5,806 bases of DNA from an uncultured Novosphingobium sp. (GTDB taxonomy: Bacteria > Pseudomonadota > Alphaproteobacteria > Sphingomonadales > Sphingomonadaceae): positions 1 to 5,806 of the forward strand of contig CALMBN010000196.1 in the NCBI GenBank assembly GCA_937860195.1. The letters run 5' to 3'. Position 1 is the stretch's first letter. Every line of letters begins with the position of its first letter. Positions 1-5,806 of the stretch are shown here, one piece after another. The notes below the pieces were generated by a model. It saw only the letters and a program-made list of their open reading frames with translations. It was not told the origin of the DNA and searched no databases. Both the position numbers and the translations under genes were made by a program.

Positions 1-1518
1 CTTGTAGCCCCGCGCGACACTGCCATAGACCATAACCTGGGGTACCAGTTCCTGGGCGATTGATACCTTCCAGGTAACAACGTCATCCTTGTTGGAGCCA
101 CGGCACAACGGGTTACCGGTCAGGCAAGTGTTGGCCGTCGCGTTGGACAGCTTGTTATCGAAGCGGACCCCGATCTTCTCGTTGTTATAGCGAACCCCGC
201 CAGAAATCGTGGTATTCGACGGCAGCGTATAGTCAGCCTGCGCGAACAGTCCGAGGCTCTTGCTGGTTGCGGTTGCATCCCAGTTGGCAAGCAAGACGAC
301 CGGGCCACGAGTGAACGCCCGGTCTGTCTTCGCATCAGCGTAGAAGGCACCGAACACGTATTTGAACGGGCCTTTGCCGGTCGAAACGAACCGCAGTTCT
401 TGCGTGAACATCCGCGAATGATAGGGCCCGCTCTGGGCGATGCCACCGTTGAAGGCACCTCCGGTGAGAGCGCTCAGCACATTGATGTCGGTGTTGTCGG
501 TATCGTTCTGGAAATTGTACTTCCAATCCTGATAGCCGGTCACAACGATAAGGTTTACGCTGCCAAGATCCGCAACCACGCGGCCTGAAAGCGTGCCGGT
601 TTCGTTGGTAGTCGCGCCCTCGGCGTCTATGCGGGCATTCTGGTTGCCAGCGCCGGGCGTGATGCCGATAAGAGTTGGCACCAGCAATGCGCCGCCGATC
701 ACCCGCGGTGTACCGGTGGGATCGATCGAGAGGATCGTCTGTGAGGTGCCGTTCTGGGTCGTCTTGGCCCAGGATCCGCCAAGCGTGAGTGTGACCCGGT
801 CGCTCATGGCCAGTTTGAGCTTGGCACGGATGCCGTAGGCTTCCTGGTCACCGATCCAATGCCCGGTGGTCAGGTTGTGAACGTTGCCCTTGAAGCTGTG
901 ATAGAAGGCGCCCAGGCGATATCCGGAATCGCTGTCGCCAAACGGGCCTGACAGCGAGGCCTCGACGCGGTAGTCGTCATCCGTGGCACCCGTAACAGCT
1001 AGCTTGCCGCTGAATTGCCGGGCCGGCTCTTTGGTAACAATGTTCACCACGCCTGCGGACGCGTTCTTGCCGAACAGCGTCCCTTGCGGCCCCTTCAGAA
1101 CTTCGATCCGTTCGACGTCGCCCAGCGTGTCAAAGGCCTGGGCCTGTTGCACCACAGGCAGATCGTCGATGATCACTGCCACGCTCGGTTCGACCCCGAT
1201 CGAGAAGGCAAATGTGCCGATACCGCGCAGGATGATCGAATTGTTAGGCGACGAGGTCGCCTGGGTAACCGTCAAGGCAGGTGCTGCTCGCGTCAGGTCG
1301 GTGAAGTCCGCGATGCCCTTCTTTTCAAGCGCGTCTGCGCTGATCGCCGTAACCGAAACCGGCACATCCTGCATATTCTGTTCGCGCTTTTGCGCGGTGA
1401 CGACAATCTCCTCAAGCCCGCCCCCCGGCGGTTCGTCAGATGCATTCGCCTGTGCGAGGACGGGTTGAGCAAAAGCCAGGGTCGAGAACCCGGCGAGCAG
1501 AGCAAACTTGCGAGACAT
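1..1518 (-). CDS. TonB-dependent outer-membrane receptor, N-terminal 506 residues (3' end outside window)
   Basis: This frame is open from an ATG at 1518-1516 to the window edge, giving 506 codons with no stop. Residues 1-22 or so form a signal peptide: MSRK, a hydrophobic stretch, then PVLAQ, with likely cleavage after VLA. A TonB box, EEIVVTA, lies at 37-43 and is followed by QKREQ. The plug domain spans about 52-165, with DVPVSVTAIS, ILRGIG (96-101) and LKGPQGTLFGKNASAGVVNIVTK (141-163). From about 170 the sequence alternates as beta-barrel strands do, with FTQELRF at 371-377 and YGSVARGYK at the window edge. Family members usually run 700-900 residues, so roughly the last third is missing. 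Two cysteines (CLTGNPLC, 465-472) could form a disulfide in an extracellular loop. Such receptors import siderophores, cobalamin, sugars or aromatic compounds using TonB-ExbBD energy. There is no N-terminal STN signalling domain, so FecA-type anti-sigma control is unlikely. The ligand cannot be read from this part. Confidence 0.96.
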   Translation of the reverse strand, partial: MSRKFALLAGFSTLAFAQPVLAQANASDEPPGGGLEEIVVTAQKREQNMQDVPVSVTAISADALEKKGIADFTDLTRAAPALTVTQATSSPNNSIILRGIGTFAFSIGVEPSVAVIIDDLPVVQQAQAFDTLGDVERIEVLKGPQGTLFGKNASAGVVNIVTKEPARQFSGKLAVTGATDDDYRVEASLSGPFGDSDSGYRLGAFYHSFKGNVHNLTTGHWIGDQEAYGIRAKLKLAMSDRVTLTLGGSWAKTTQNGTSQTILSIDPTGTPRVIGGALLVPTLIGITPGAGNQNARIDAEGATTNETGTLSGRVVADLGSVNLIVVTGYQDWKYNFQNDTDNTDINVLSALTGGAFNGGIAQSGPYHSRMFTQELRFVSTGKGPFKYVFGAFYADAKTDRAFTRGPVVLLANWDATATSKSLGLFAQADYTLPSNTTISGGVRYNNEKIGVRFDNKLSNATANTCLTGNPLCRGSNKDDVVTWKVSIAQELVPQVMVYGSVARGYK

Positions 1519-1523
1519 CAAAA

Positions 1524-1531
1524 CCCCTCCC
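1524..1531 (-). promoter_or_regulatory. Shine-Dalgarno of the TonB-dependent receptor
   Basis: On the minus strand GGGAGGGG lies 5 bases upstream of the ATG at 1518, with the GGAGG core (1526-1530) 7 bases away. This strong, well-spaced site fixes the start codon. The signal peptide beginning exactly there agrees. Confidence 0.85.
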
Positions 1532-1549
1532 AGAATCGGTTATACTTAA

Positions 1550-1563
1550 TGGTCAGGCCAATT
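1550..1563. promoter_or_regulatory. Candidate FadR/GntR-type operator palindrome
   Basis: On the minus strand the site reads AATTGGCCTGACCA, with a TGG(C/T)C-TGACCA core at 1550-1560. The 11-base core is an inverted repeat broken by one mismatched pair. It resembles the TGGTnnnACCA operator shape of FadR-family GntR repressors (FadR, PdhR, LldR). It lies just downstream of a possible -35/-10 pair and 32 bases before the receptor start codon, a position suited to repression. A further half-site-like TTTGGT (plus strand) sits at 1571-1576. The regulator is not in the window, so the assignment is an inference from shape and place. Confidence 0.35.
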
Positions 1564-1588
1564 AGGTTGATTTGGTATGATGTGTCAA
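1561..1588 (-). promoter_or_regulatory. Candidate sigma-70-like promoter of the TonB-dependent receptor
   Basis: The minus strand carries a perfect TTGACA at 1588-1583 and, 16 bases on, CCTAAT at 1566-1561, which matches four of six positions of TATAAT. Transcription would start near 1553-1555, giving a leader of about 35 bases that contains the Shine-Dalgarno. The -35 is convincing by eye, while the -10 is weak and lacks the important TA at its first two positions. An alternative -10, TATAAC at 1544-1539, has no -35 at proper spacing and would start too close to the ribosome site. Confidence 0.4.
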
Positions 1589-1682
1589 GAGGGCCGGTTC
1601 GATGTTTCACGAGTCCACTGGAATGAAATCTAGCTCTACGCGATCCAGAAAATCCCATCTGTGAGGGCAGCTTGACCGGCCT

Positions 1683-1711
1683 AAAACCCGCCGGGCCTGA
1701 CCCGACGCGGG
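1683..1711 (-). terminator. Terminator-like hairpin between adhesin and receptor genes
   Basis: Read on the minus strand, CCCGC (1711-1707), a two-base GT bulge, CGGG, a TCAGG loop, CCCG and GCGGG (1691-1687) form a GC-rich stem of 5 plus 4 pairs. It is followed at once by TTTT (1686-1683). This is the shape of an intrinsic terminator, though the T tract is short. It lies about 340 bases past the adhesin stop and about 95 bases before the putative receptor promoter, so it would end adhesin read-through and insulate the receptor gene. A role as an attenuator of read-through transcription is the alternative. Confidence 0.5.
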
Positions 1712-2048
1712 CAAAGCCCTCGTCAACCAACAGGAGAAGTAACACGGTGTACTGGCCAACCGGGACGCACATTCTGGCTGAAGAGCAGGGCTTTCCCGCC
1801 GCCTTCCTGCGACTAAACGGATGTTTTCGTGAAGCTATCTCGCCGATTTATAGTCATGATCCATACGCGTCTTCCGTGACGCCTCTGGTGGTATCGGCAA
1901 TTTTTAATCCGCCCCAGAATACCCCCAGCCCTCTTGGCTGCATGCAGAAGCAAGCGGACTCAAACCGAAGATAGATAACGCACGCAGGACAAGCTCGCCG
2001 CGATCCAGGAACCGGCTTACGTTGCGAAATGTCGTCGGCACATCTTGG

Positions 2049-2258
2049 TCATTGGCTGGCTGGCTGCTGCTTGCAGGTCCAACCTGTTTCAGTCAGAACC
2101 GCAGTTTCCCCGCGGCGATTGGCTTCAGTTATGCCGGTCGGAGAACAGCTGGTGCTGCCCGTGCCGCCCGATTGCCCCCGCGGCAGCGGTTGCGTTTCTG
2201 GCTGCCCGGTTGTCAGGCCTGGCTGGAAAGCAGTGATCGCCTGATCCGAAGCATTGAT
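2049..2258 (-). other. C-terminal tail of the adhesin with a cysteine pair
   Basis: The last 69 residues (1183-1251) are hydrophilic and rich in Pro, Gly, Gln and Thr, and show no domain that I recognise. Two cysteines, at 1220 (STSCSPTG) and 1244 (GWTCKQQ), are 24 residues apart, the second only eight residues from the end. There is no barrel, membrane segment or sortase-type motif. Near the stop the DNA has three TGGC repeats (plus strand 2053-2064), too few to suggest phase variation. Confidence 0.65.
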
Positions 2259-5200
2259 CGTCAAAGCCGCGGAATTTCCAGTGGCCTGGATTGCAGTCAG
2301 CACATAGTTGGCACTTGCCGTCAGCCCGGATCCATTGATCGCATAGCGACCCGCAGGCGAGACGGACGTGGCCGGGGTCGCCCAGCTGACTGCTCCGGCC
2401 AGCACAGCTTGCATGGTGTCGCCATTGACGAGACCACTAACGCTGGTGGTGCCGCTGAAATCCGGGAACGATTGCCCGAACAGTACACTCGTGCTGTCGG
2501 CCGTGTAGGTCAGGGTCAGCAGTGCGGGGTTGATGGTATAGGCTGTGGCATTGCCCGATGCCTGCTGGTTAGTGATGGTGTAGTTGCCGTTTGCCAGCCC
2601 TGAACCCGTGATGCTGTAGCGCCCGGCGTTGCTGTTCGAGCTCGCCGTCGTTGTCCAGCTGGCCGTGCCGAGGCTGGCCAGGGTATCACTGCCTTGCAGG
2701 CCCGTGGCATTGACGCTGCCGGCAAGCGACGCAAGGGACGAGCCATAGGTGCTGCTGGCTGCATCGGCTGTGTAGGTCAAGGTGAGTAGCGCAGGGTTGA
2801 TCGTCAGGCTATTCTGGCCGGACAGGATCAGGTCATAACCCAGCTGGACCGAATAGAGACCGCCATTGGCGGAAACGGCATAGTTGCCAACATTGGTGCA
2901 GCTGCCATCGCCGCCGCCGCAATCATAGGTCCGCGTGCCCAGGATCAGGCCGGCATCCGCAGCCGAACCATCGCTGACCAGGGTCGCATCATAAGTTGGG
3001 CCAAACACACCCGACTGGTCGCTGCCATTGTAAGTGACTGTCGCAGAGCCGCCGTCGGCCGTGACGTTAACGCCGGTCATGAAGGCTTTCAGCAGCGGCC
3101 GGGTATAGCCTTCATAGATCCGCCAGATGGTGTCCTGCCCGCCGGTGGTGTCCATGTTCCAGCCTGAGAAGCTGCTTGCCTGCATCATCTGCGCAGTTGT
3201 CAGCCCTTGGACCGAGCCGAACAGATCGGCCACACCGCCATGCTTCGCACCGATCCCGAATGACTGGCCAGTAGTTTGCGAATCATAGAAACTGTTGATC
3301 GGGCCCAGATCCTCATTCAAACCGATCAGCCCGCCGACGTAGTAACCGCCGGAGCCGCCCGAAACATGGCCTGATGCATAAGTCGTGTCGATCAAGCCGC
3401 GGTTCCGGCCAATCAAACCGCCCGCATAGCCGCCGTCGGCGGAAACATCGCCGGTGGCATAGGAGTTCGTGATACTGCTTGCGTAACCGCCTTGGCCTAC
3501 CAGCCCGCCGGCTTCACCGCCACCGGTTCTGACATTGCCTGAGGCGAAGGACCGGTTGATCGAAGCGCCGAAACTATTGTAACCGACCAGGCCACCGATC
3601 GTGTAGAATCGTCCGCCGTTTTCGGCCGTAACCGAACCGGTGGCATAGGTTTCGTCAAGCGACCCGCGGTTTTCGCCGACCAGCCCGCCTGCCGTGCCAC
3701 TCTTGCCGCTGTCAACCCCGATGACATTGCCGGTGGCATAGGAACGGGTAATCGCAGCCGAACTTCTCCCCGCAAGGCCGCCCACGATTCCCGATCCGCG
3801 GACTGCGCCGCTGGCCCAGGATCCGGAAATCGACCCACCGCGAGCTTGACCGATCAAGCCGCCGACAAAGTAGTAGCCTCCGGTTGCGCCGGTAGCGTGG
3901 GAATCGGTGATTGTGGCTTCGCCGCCGACACCGACCAGACCGCCAACGCTGTCATAGCCGCTGACCGCGCCGGTGGCGTAGCTTGTATCGACCGAGCCTG
4001 TGGTGTGGCCAACCAAACCGCCAACGGCTGAGCCGCTGGTTGCTGTGACATCGCCGCTGGCATAGCTGCCCTGGATCGTGCCGCTGTGGAATCCAGCCAG
4101 GCCGCCGGAACTTCCGCCGCCGCCAGCGACATTACCGGTGGCGTGGGAATTGGTGATCTGCCCGCCGCCGCTGCCCATCAGTCCACCGACCAAGCCGCCG
4201 TCACCGCTGACAGCACCGCTGGCATAGCTGCCCTGGATGTTCCCGTTAAAGCCCCCGACCAAGCCGCCGACCACGGAGCCTTCGCTGGTTACCGCGCCGG
4301 TGGCATAGGAATTGTTGATCTCACCGCCGCCGCTGCCCACCAGCCCGCCGGCATTCGTGCTGCCATAGCCGCCGGTCATCGATACCGTGCCGGTGGCATG
4401 GCTGCTGCTGATTTGCCCGTTGAACGAACCGGCCAGTCCGCCAACCCTGGTGCCGCCGGAAACGCTGGCGGTGCTGTATGAATCGGCGATCGTGCCGAAG
4501 CCACTGCCAAGCAGGCCGCCAACATCGTTGTATGGTCCGCTGACCCGGCCGGTCGAATAGACATTGCTGAACGATCCGTTCGAAAAGCCTGCCAGGGCAC
4601 CAACCTGGCTGGCACCCGATACGTTTGCGTTAGTCAGGCCCAAATTCAGGAAGCTGCTGCCTGCCCCGGCGATCCCGAACAGGCCGGTGAACGACGCATT
4701 GGGCCGATCGATGGTCAGATTGGAAATGATGTGCCCGGTGCCATCAAACCGGCCCGTAAAGCCTGCCCCGGCATTCAGCGGCCCGCTGTTTCCATCGGTG
4801 CCGATCGAAACAAATCCGCCAGATCCCCACATTCCCGAAAAACTGCCCGCCGTGCAATTGGCGGCAGCAGTGCAATTGGCGATGATCCCGGTTTCGGCCA
4901 GGTCGATATTGTCGGTGAGCACGTAGTTGGCATTCAGCGAATCGGTGCTGGCGTTGATCATTTGCAACTGGTGCGAATTGGTGATGAGCCCAATTCCGCC
5001 CCTGATCGGCGCGGCTTCCCAAGCCCCCAACGGACGCATGCCGTTCATCTGGACCCAGCTGCCCATCCCTCCTGAAAATGCGTAAGCCGTCGGATTGAAG
5101 CCATAGTTGGCCGCCCCGGACTGCGCGGGATCGGACGTAACCTCGCTCACGCCAAGATCGGTGCCGGGTCCGACCGAGCCGGACTGGCCGGTGGAGTAGC

Positions 5201-5806
5201 TGTCCCAATAAGACCCGCTGACCCCACCGTTCTGCCGGCCGATCAACCCGCCGATGAAATAGTCGGGCGATGTAACCCGGCCCGAGGCATAGGAATCGCC
5301 GATGAAGGCCTGGTTCCAGCCAACCAGTCCGCCAGTCGCGATCCGGCCTGCTACCGCGCCGGTGGCATAGGTGTTGCTGATGTAGCCGGTGTTGAGGCCG
5401 GCCAGACCACCGGTGCCTGTGCCAATGCCCGTTACACTTCCGCTGGCATAGGCATCGATGATCGAGCCAGTAGTATAGCCGACCAGCCCCCCGGTGTAAT
5501 CGCTGCCGGTAACACTGCCAGTCGCATAGACCTGCCGAAGGGTTCCGAACGTCATGCCGATCAGCCCCCCAACGAAGCCGCCCGATCCGTTTACGTTCCC
5601 GGTGGCGTGGGAAGCAGTGAACGTGGCATTCGCCTGCCCGGCCAAACCGCCTACATAGTTAGCGCCGGTTACGCTTGCACTCGATGAGGAATTGACAATC
5701 AGCCCGTTGGCCGAGCCCACCAGTCCGCCAACACTTCCCCCGCCCAGCACGCTTCCGCTGGTGAAGACGTTATTGACGAAGTGGTAAAGCAAGTGCAGGC
5801 CAACTT
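2049..5806 (-). CDS. Giant GLUG/YDG/MBG repeat adhesin, C-terminal 1251 residues (5' end outside window)
   Basis: The frame is open from the window edge to TGA at 2051-2049. A TTG at 5792-5790 could be mistaken for a start, but it has no ribosome site and the frame stays open upstream (VGLHLLYHFVNN), so the true start lies beyond 5806. Residue 1 here is the first full codon in the window. Order: GLUG block 1 (1-208), inter-block segment (209-373), GLUG block 2 (373-853), a GLTTAQMM...W..YEGYTRPLL closing segment (854-909), YDG-type domain (910-1001), two MBG-type domains (1002-1090, 1091-1182) and a 69-residue tail. The protein is rich in Gly, Ser, Thr, Ala and Asn, poor in Lys, and has only six Cys. 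In the known family such repeats build long beta-helical or stalk-like surface proteins with an N-terminal haemagglutinin-type two-partner secretion domain. No autotransporter barrel or LPXTG-like anchor is seen at the C-terminus. Adhesion or biofilm is an inference from family. The secretion domain and any partner transporter are not visible. Confidence 0.93.
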   Translation of the reverse strand, partial: VGLHLLYHFVNNVFTSGSVLGGGSVGGLVGSANGLIVNSSSSASVTGANYVGGLAGQANATFTASHATGNVNGSGGFVGGLIGMTFGTLRQVYATGSVTGSDYTGGLVGYTTGSIIDAYASGSVTGIGTGTGGLAGLNTGYISNTYATGAVAGRIATGGLVGWNQAFIGDSYASGRVTSPDYFIGGLIGRQNGGVSGSYWDSYSTGQSGSVGPGTDLGVSEVTSDPAQSGAANYGFNPTAYAFSGGMGSWVQMNGMRPLGAWEAAPIRGGIGLITNSHQLQMINASTDSLNANYVLTDNIDLAETGIIANCTAAANCTAGSFSGMWGSGGFVSIGTDGNSGPLNAGAGFTGRFDGTGHIISNLTIDRPNASFTGLFGIAGAGSSFLNLGLTNANVSGASQVGALAGFSNGSFSNVYSTGRVSGPYNDVGGLLGSGFGTIADSYSTASVSGGTRVGGLAGSFNGQISSSHATGTVSMTGGYGSTNAGGLVGSGGGEINNSYATGAVTSEGSVVGGLVGGFNGNIQGSYASGAVSGDGGLVGGLMGSGGGQITNSHATGNVAGGGGSSGGLAGFHSGTIQGSYASGDVTATSGSAVGGLVGHTTGSVDTSYATGAVSGYDSVGGLVGVGGEATITDSHATGATGGYYFVGGLIGQARGGSISGSWASGAVRGSGIVGGLAGRSSAAITRSYATGNVIGVDSGKSGTAGGLVGENRGSLDETYATGSVTAENGGRFYTIGGLVGYNSFGASINRSFASGNVRTGGGEAGGLVGQGGYASSITNSYATGDVSADGGYAGGLIGRNRGLIDTTYASGHVSGGSGGYYVGGLIGLNEDLGPINSFYDSQTTGQSFGIGAKHGGVADLFGSVQGLTTAQMMQASSFSGWNMDTTGGQDTIWRIYEGYTRPLLKAFMTGVNVTADGGSATVTYNGSDQSGVFGPTYDATLVSDGSAADAGLILGTRTYDCGGGDGSCTNVGNYAVSANGGLYSVQLGYDLILSGQNSLTINPALLTLTYTADAASSTYGSSLASLAGSVNATGLQGSDTLASLGTASWTTTASSNSNAGRYSITGSGLANGNYTITNQQASGNATAYTINPALLTLTYTADSTSVLFGQSFPDFSGTTSVSGLVNGDTMQAVLAGAVSWATPATSVSPAGRYAINGSGLTASANYVLTAIQATGNSAALTINASDQAITAFQPGLTTGQPETQPLPRGQSGGTGSTSCSPTGITEANRRGETAVLTETGWTCKQQPASQ
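2259..2534 (-). repeat. MBG-type domain, copy 2
   Basis: Residues 1091-1182 repeat INPALLTLTYTAD without change and then diverge: SVLFGQSFPDFSG, GLVNGDTMQAVL, AGRYAINGSGL, ANYVLTAIQATGNSAALT. The copy is three codons longer than the first (92 against 89). The identical boundary with diverged cores suggests an old duplication with a conserved inter-domain linker. Its last strand leads into INASDQAI, which opens the C-terminal tail. Confidence 0.75.
2535..2801 (-). repeat. MBG-type domain, copy 1
   Basis: Residues 1002-1090 start INPALLTLTYTAD and contain SSTYGSSLASLAGS, GLQGSDTLASL, AGRYSITGSGL and NYTITNQQASGNATAYT. This is the usual MBG order: a Y/F-G-x-S segment, G.D.., AG.Y.I..SG and NY.I/L. 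The next copy begins in the same frame exactly 267 bases (89 codons) later. Tandem MBG domains usually form a rigid stalk between the repeat head and the cell surface. Confidence 0.75.
2802..3075 (-). other. YDG-type domain of the adhesin
   Basis: Residues 910-1001 begin VTADGGSATVTYNGSDQ and run through GPTYDATLVSDGSA, TRTYDCGGGDGSCTNVGNYAV and GYDLILSGQNSLTI. The pattern of an early Y.G, a central aromatic strand, a VGNYAV strand and a final TINPALL boundary resembles YDG-type stalk domains that sit beside MBG domains in bacterial surface proteins. The seven-residue spacing of two cysteines (962 and 969) suggests a local disulfide. The family call is by pattern, not by a profile search. Confidence 0.6.
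3246..4685 (-). repeat. GLUG repeat block 2 (TGLFG plus 16 units)
   Basis: After an opening TGLFG, sixteen units of about 26-30 residues follow, each with a GGLxG-type core (first unit GALAG) and most with SYATG, SYASG or SHATG about twelve residues later. The block closes with FYDSQTTGQSFGIG. The DNA keeps the periodicity: the plus-strand 13-mer CCGGTGGCATAGG, which encodes part of the YATG motif, recurs at 3451, 3637, 3730 and 4297, and also at 5359 in block 1. All spacings are multiples of three, so copy-number changes between units would keep the frame. Confidence 0.9.
4040..4362 (-). repeat. 162-base higher-order tandem duplication inside GLUG block 2 (approximate ends)
   Basis: Two identical 23-base stretches at 4054-4076 and 4216-4238 are exactly 162 bases apart. 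A second matching pair, CCGCCGCCGCTGCCCA at 4162 and 4324, has the same 162-base offset. At protein level, units alternate between two kinds: GSGGGEINNSYATG / GFNGNIQGSYASG / GSGGGQITNSHATG / GFHSGTIQGSYASG. The repeated block is therefore two GLUG units (54 codons), copied as a pair after the single unit had already multiplied. The ends of the duplication are approximate because conservation fades between the anchor stretches. Confidence 0.75.
4686..5178 (-). other. Inter-block segment: end of first GLUG module and start of second
   Basis: Residues 209-373 first carry a degenerate closing segment (GVSEVTSDPAQ, then W, then GMRPLGAWEA). They then restart the module: ITNSHQLQMIN, YVLTDNIDLAE, GGFVSIGTDG, FTGRFDGTGHIISNLTI. 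This IDL / IG / F.G.FDG.GH.ISNLTI pattern normally precedes a GLUG tract and leads into TGLFG. The segment also holds NCTAAANCTAG, a short tandem duplication with two cysteines (codons 4872-4874 and 4854-4856). In DNA, GTGCAATTGGCG occurs twice on the plus strand, 18 bases apart (4853-4864 and 4871-4882). Confidence 0.8.
5179..5806 (-). repeat. GLUG repeat block 1 (7 units visible)
   Basis: Seven units of about 26-28 residues each carry a GGLxG core and, in most, a following YATG/YASG-type motif: GGLVGSANG, GGLAGQANA, GGLIGMTFG, GGLVGYTTG, GGLAGLNTG, GGLVGWNQA and GGLIGRQNG. The block ends with SYWDSYSTGQSG, the usual closing motif of GLUG tracts. More units may lie beyond the window edge. 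The fold is expected to be a repetitive beta structure, with one turn per unit inferred from unit length. Confidence 0.9.

Larger units (their letters stand above)
1519..2048. other. Intergenic region, no convincing gene
   Basis: These 530 bases separate the adhesin stop codon (2051-2049, TGA on the minus strand) from the receptor ATG. The receptor-proximal 200 bases hold the Shine-Dalgarno, the candidate promoter, the palindrome and the terminator-like hairpin listed separately. In the rest (about 1712-2048) I see no tRNA-like fold, no recognisable RNA motif and no ORF with protein-like composition. The only other structure is a small hairpin and palindrome cluster: CAGCC-CTCTT-GGCTG at 1926-1940 overlapping the perfect palindrome CTGCATGCAG at 1938-1947. 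Neither has a T tract, so neither is called a terminator. Short open frames exist on both strands but lack support. Confidence 0.7.

Noticed and set aside
983..1626. Two overlapping plus-strand ORFs of 161 and 203 codons.
   Set aside because: They lie opposite the signal peptide, TonB box and plug domain of the receptor, where the minus-strand frame is unmistakable.
1518..1772. 84-codon minus-strand ORF whose TGA overlaps the receptor ATG (TGATG), as in translational coupling or a leader peptide.
   Set aside because: It has no clear ribosome site at its ATG, runs through the terminator-like hairpin and promoter, and its residue pattern does not look like a protein. The receptor has its own strong Shine-Dalgarno.
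1672..1974. 100-codon plus-strand ORF in the intergenic region, with a possible GTG start at 1747 behind AGGAG (1732-1736), giving 75 residues.
   Set aside because: The AGGAG is about 10 bases away, the sequence has no recognisable motif, and the frame crosses the regulatory region. It is too weak to call without homologues.
2053..2064. Three tandem TGGC units near the adhesin stop as a phase-variation tract.
   Set aside because: Three copies are too few for frequent slippage, and a shift here would alter only the last few residues.
2022..2603. 193-codon plus-strand ORF opposite the MBG region of the adhesin.
   Set aside because: It is antisense to a clearly coding frame with domain repeats. 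High GC and periodic codons keep the opposite frame free of stops.
4086..4481. Plus-strand ORF of 131 codons with an internal repeat pattern.
   Set aside because: Its periodicity is the mirror of the GLUG repeats on the minus strand, so it is a shadow of the real gene.
5790..5792. TTG as start of the adhesin.
   Set aside because: The frame is open upstream to the window edge, no ribosome site precedes it, and no signal peptide follows it. The gene is truncated by the window.
3246..5806. CRISPR array or non-coding satellite, given the many short repeats.
   Set aside because: Repeat spacing is always a multiple of three, the copies vary mostly as codons do, and the frame is open throughout, so these are protein repeats.

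Overview
The window looks like chromosomal DNA from a GC-rich alphaproteobacterium. A sphingomonad (Sphingomonas, Novosphingobium or Sphingobium type) is the best guess. This rests on the style of the TonB-dependent receptor (TonB box EEIVVTAQKR, plug motif LKGPQGTLFG, late YGSVARGYK motif) and on a very large GLUG/MBG repeat adhesin, both common in that order. It is an inference from protein style, not a taxonomic proof.

Layout: both real genes lie on the minus strand and both are cut by the window edges. Positions 2049-5806 hold the C-terminal 1251 residues of a giant secreted or surface repeat protein. Its N-terminus, where a signal peptide and a haemagglutinin-type secretion domain would be expected, lies beyond position 5806. 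Read from its N-terminal side, it shows 7 GLUG units, a linker that restarts the module, 16 more GLUG units, a YDG-type domain, two tandem MBG-type domains of 89 and 92 residues, and a 69-residue tail with two cysteines. Positions 1519-2048 are a 530-base gap with no convincing gene. It holds a terminator-like hairpin (1683-1711) and, next to the following gene, a possible promoter, a FadR/GntR-like palindrome and a strong Shine-Dalgarno. Positions 1-1518 hold the first 506 codons of a TonB-dependent outer-membrane receptor, whose 3' end lies outside the window.

The two genes point the same way, but the hairpin and separate promoter between them argue for independent transcription. One protein would act outside the cell in adhesion or biofilm and the other in the outer membrane in uptake of an unidentified ligand. 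Nothing in the window ties them into one system.

No RNA genes, CRISPR arrays, insertion sequences or phage parts were seen. The points most worth a second look are the internal repeat architecture of the adhesin (including a 162-base two-unit duplication), its six cysteines arranged strictly in three pairs, and the candidate operator at the receptor promoter. I do not see convincing evidence for a wholly new biological system.
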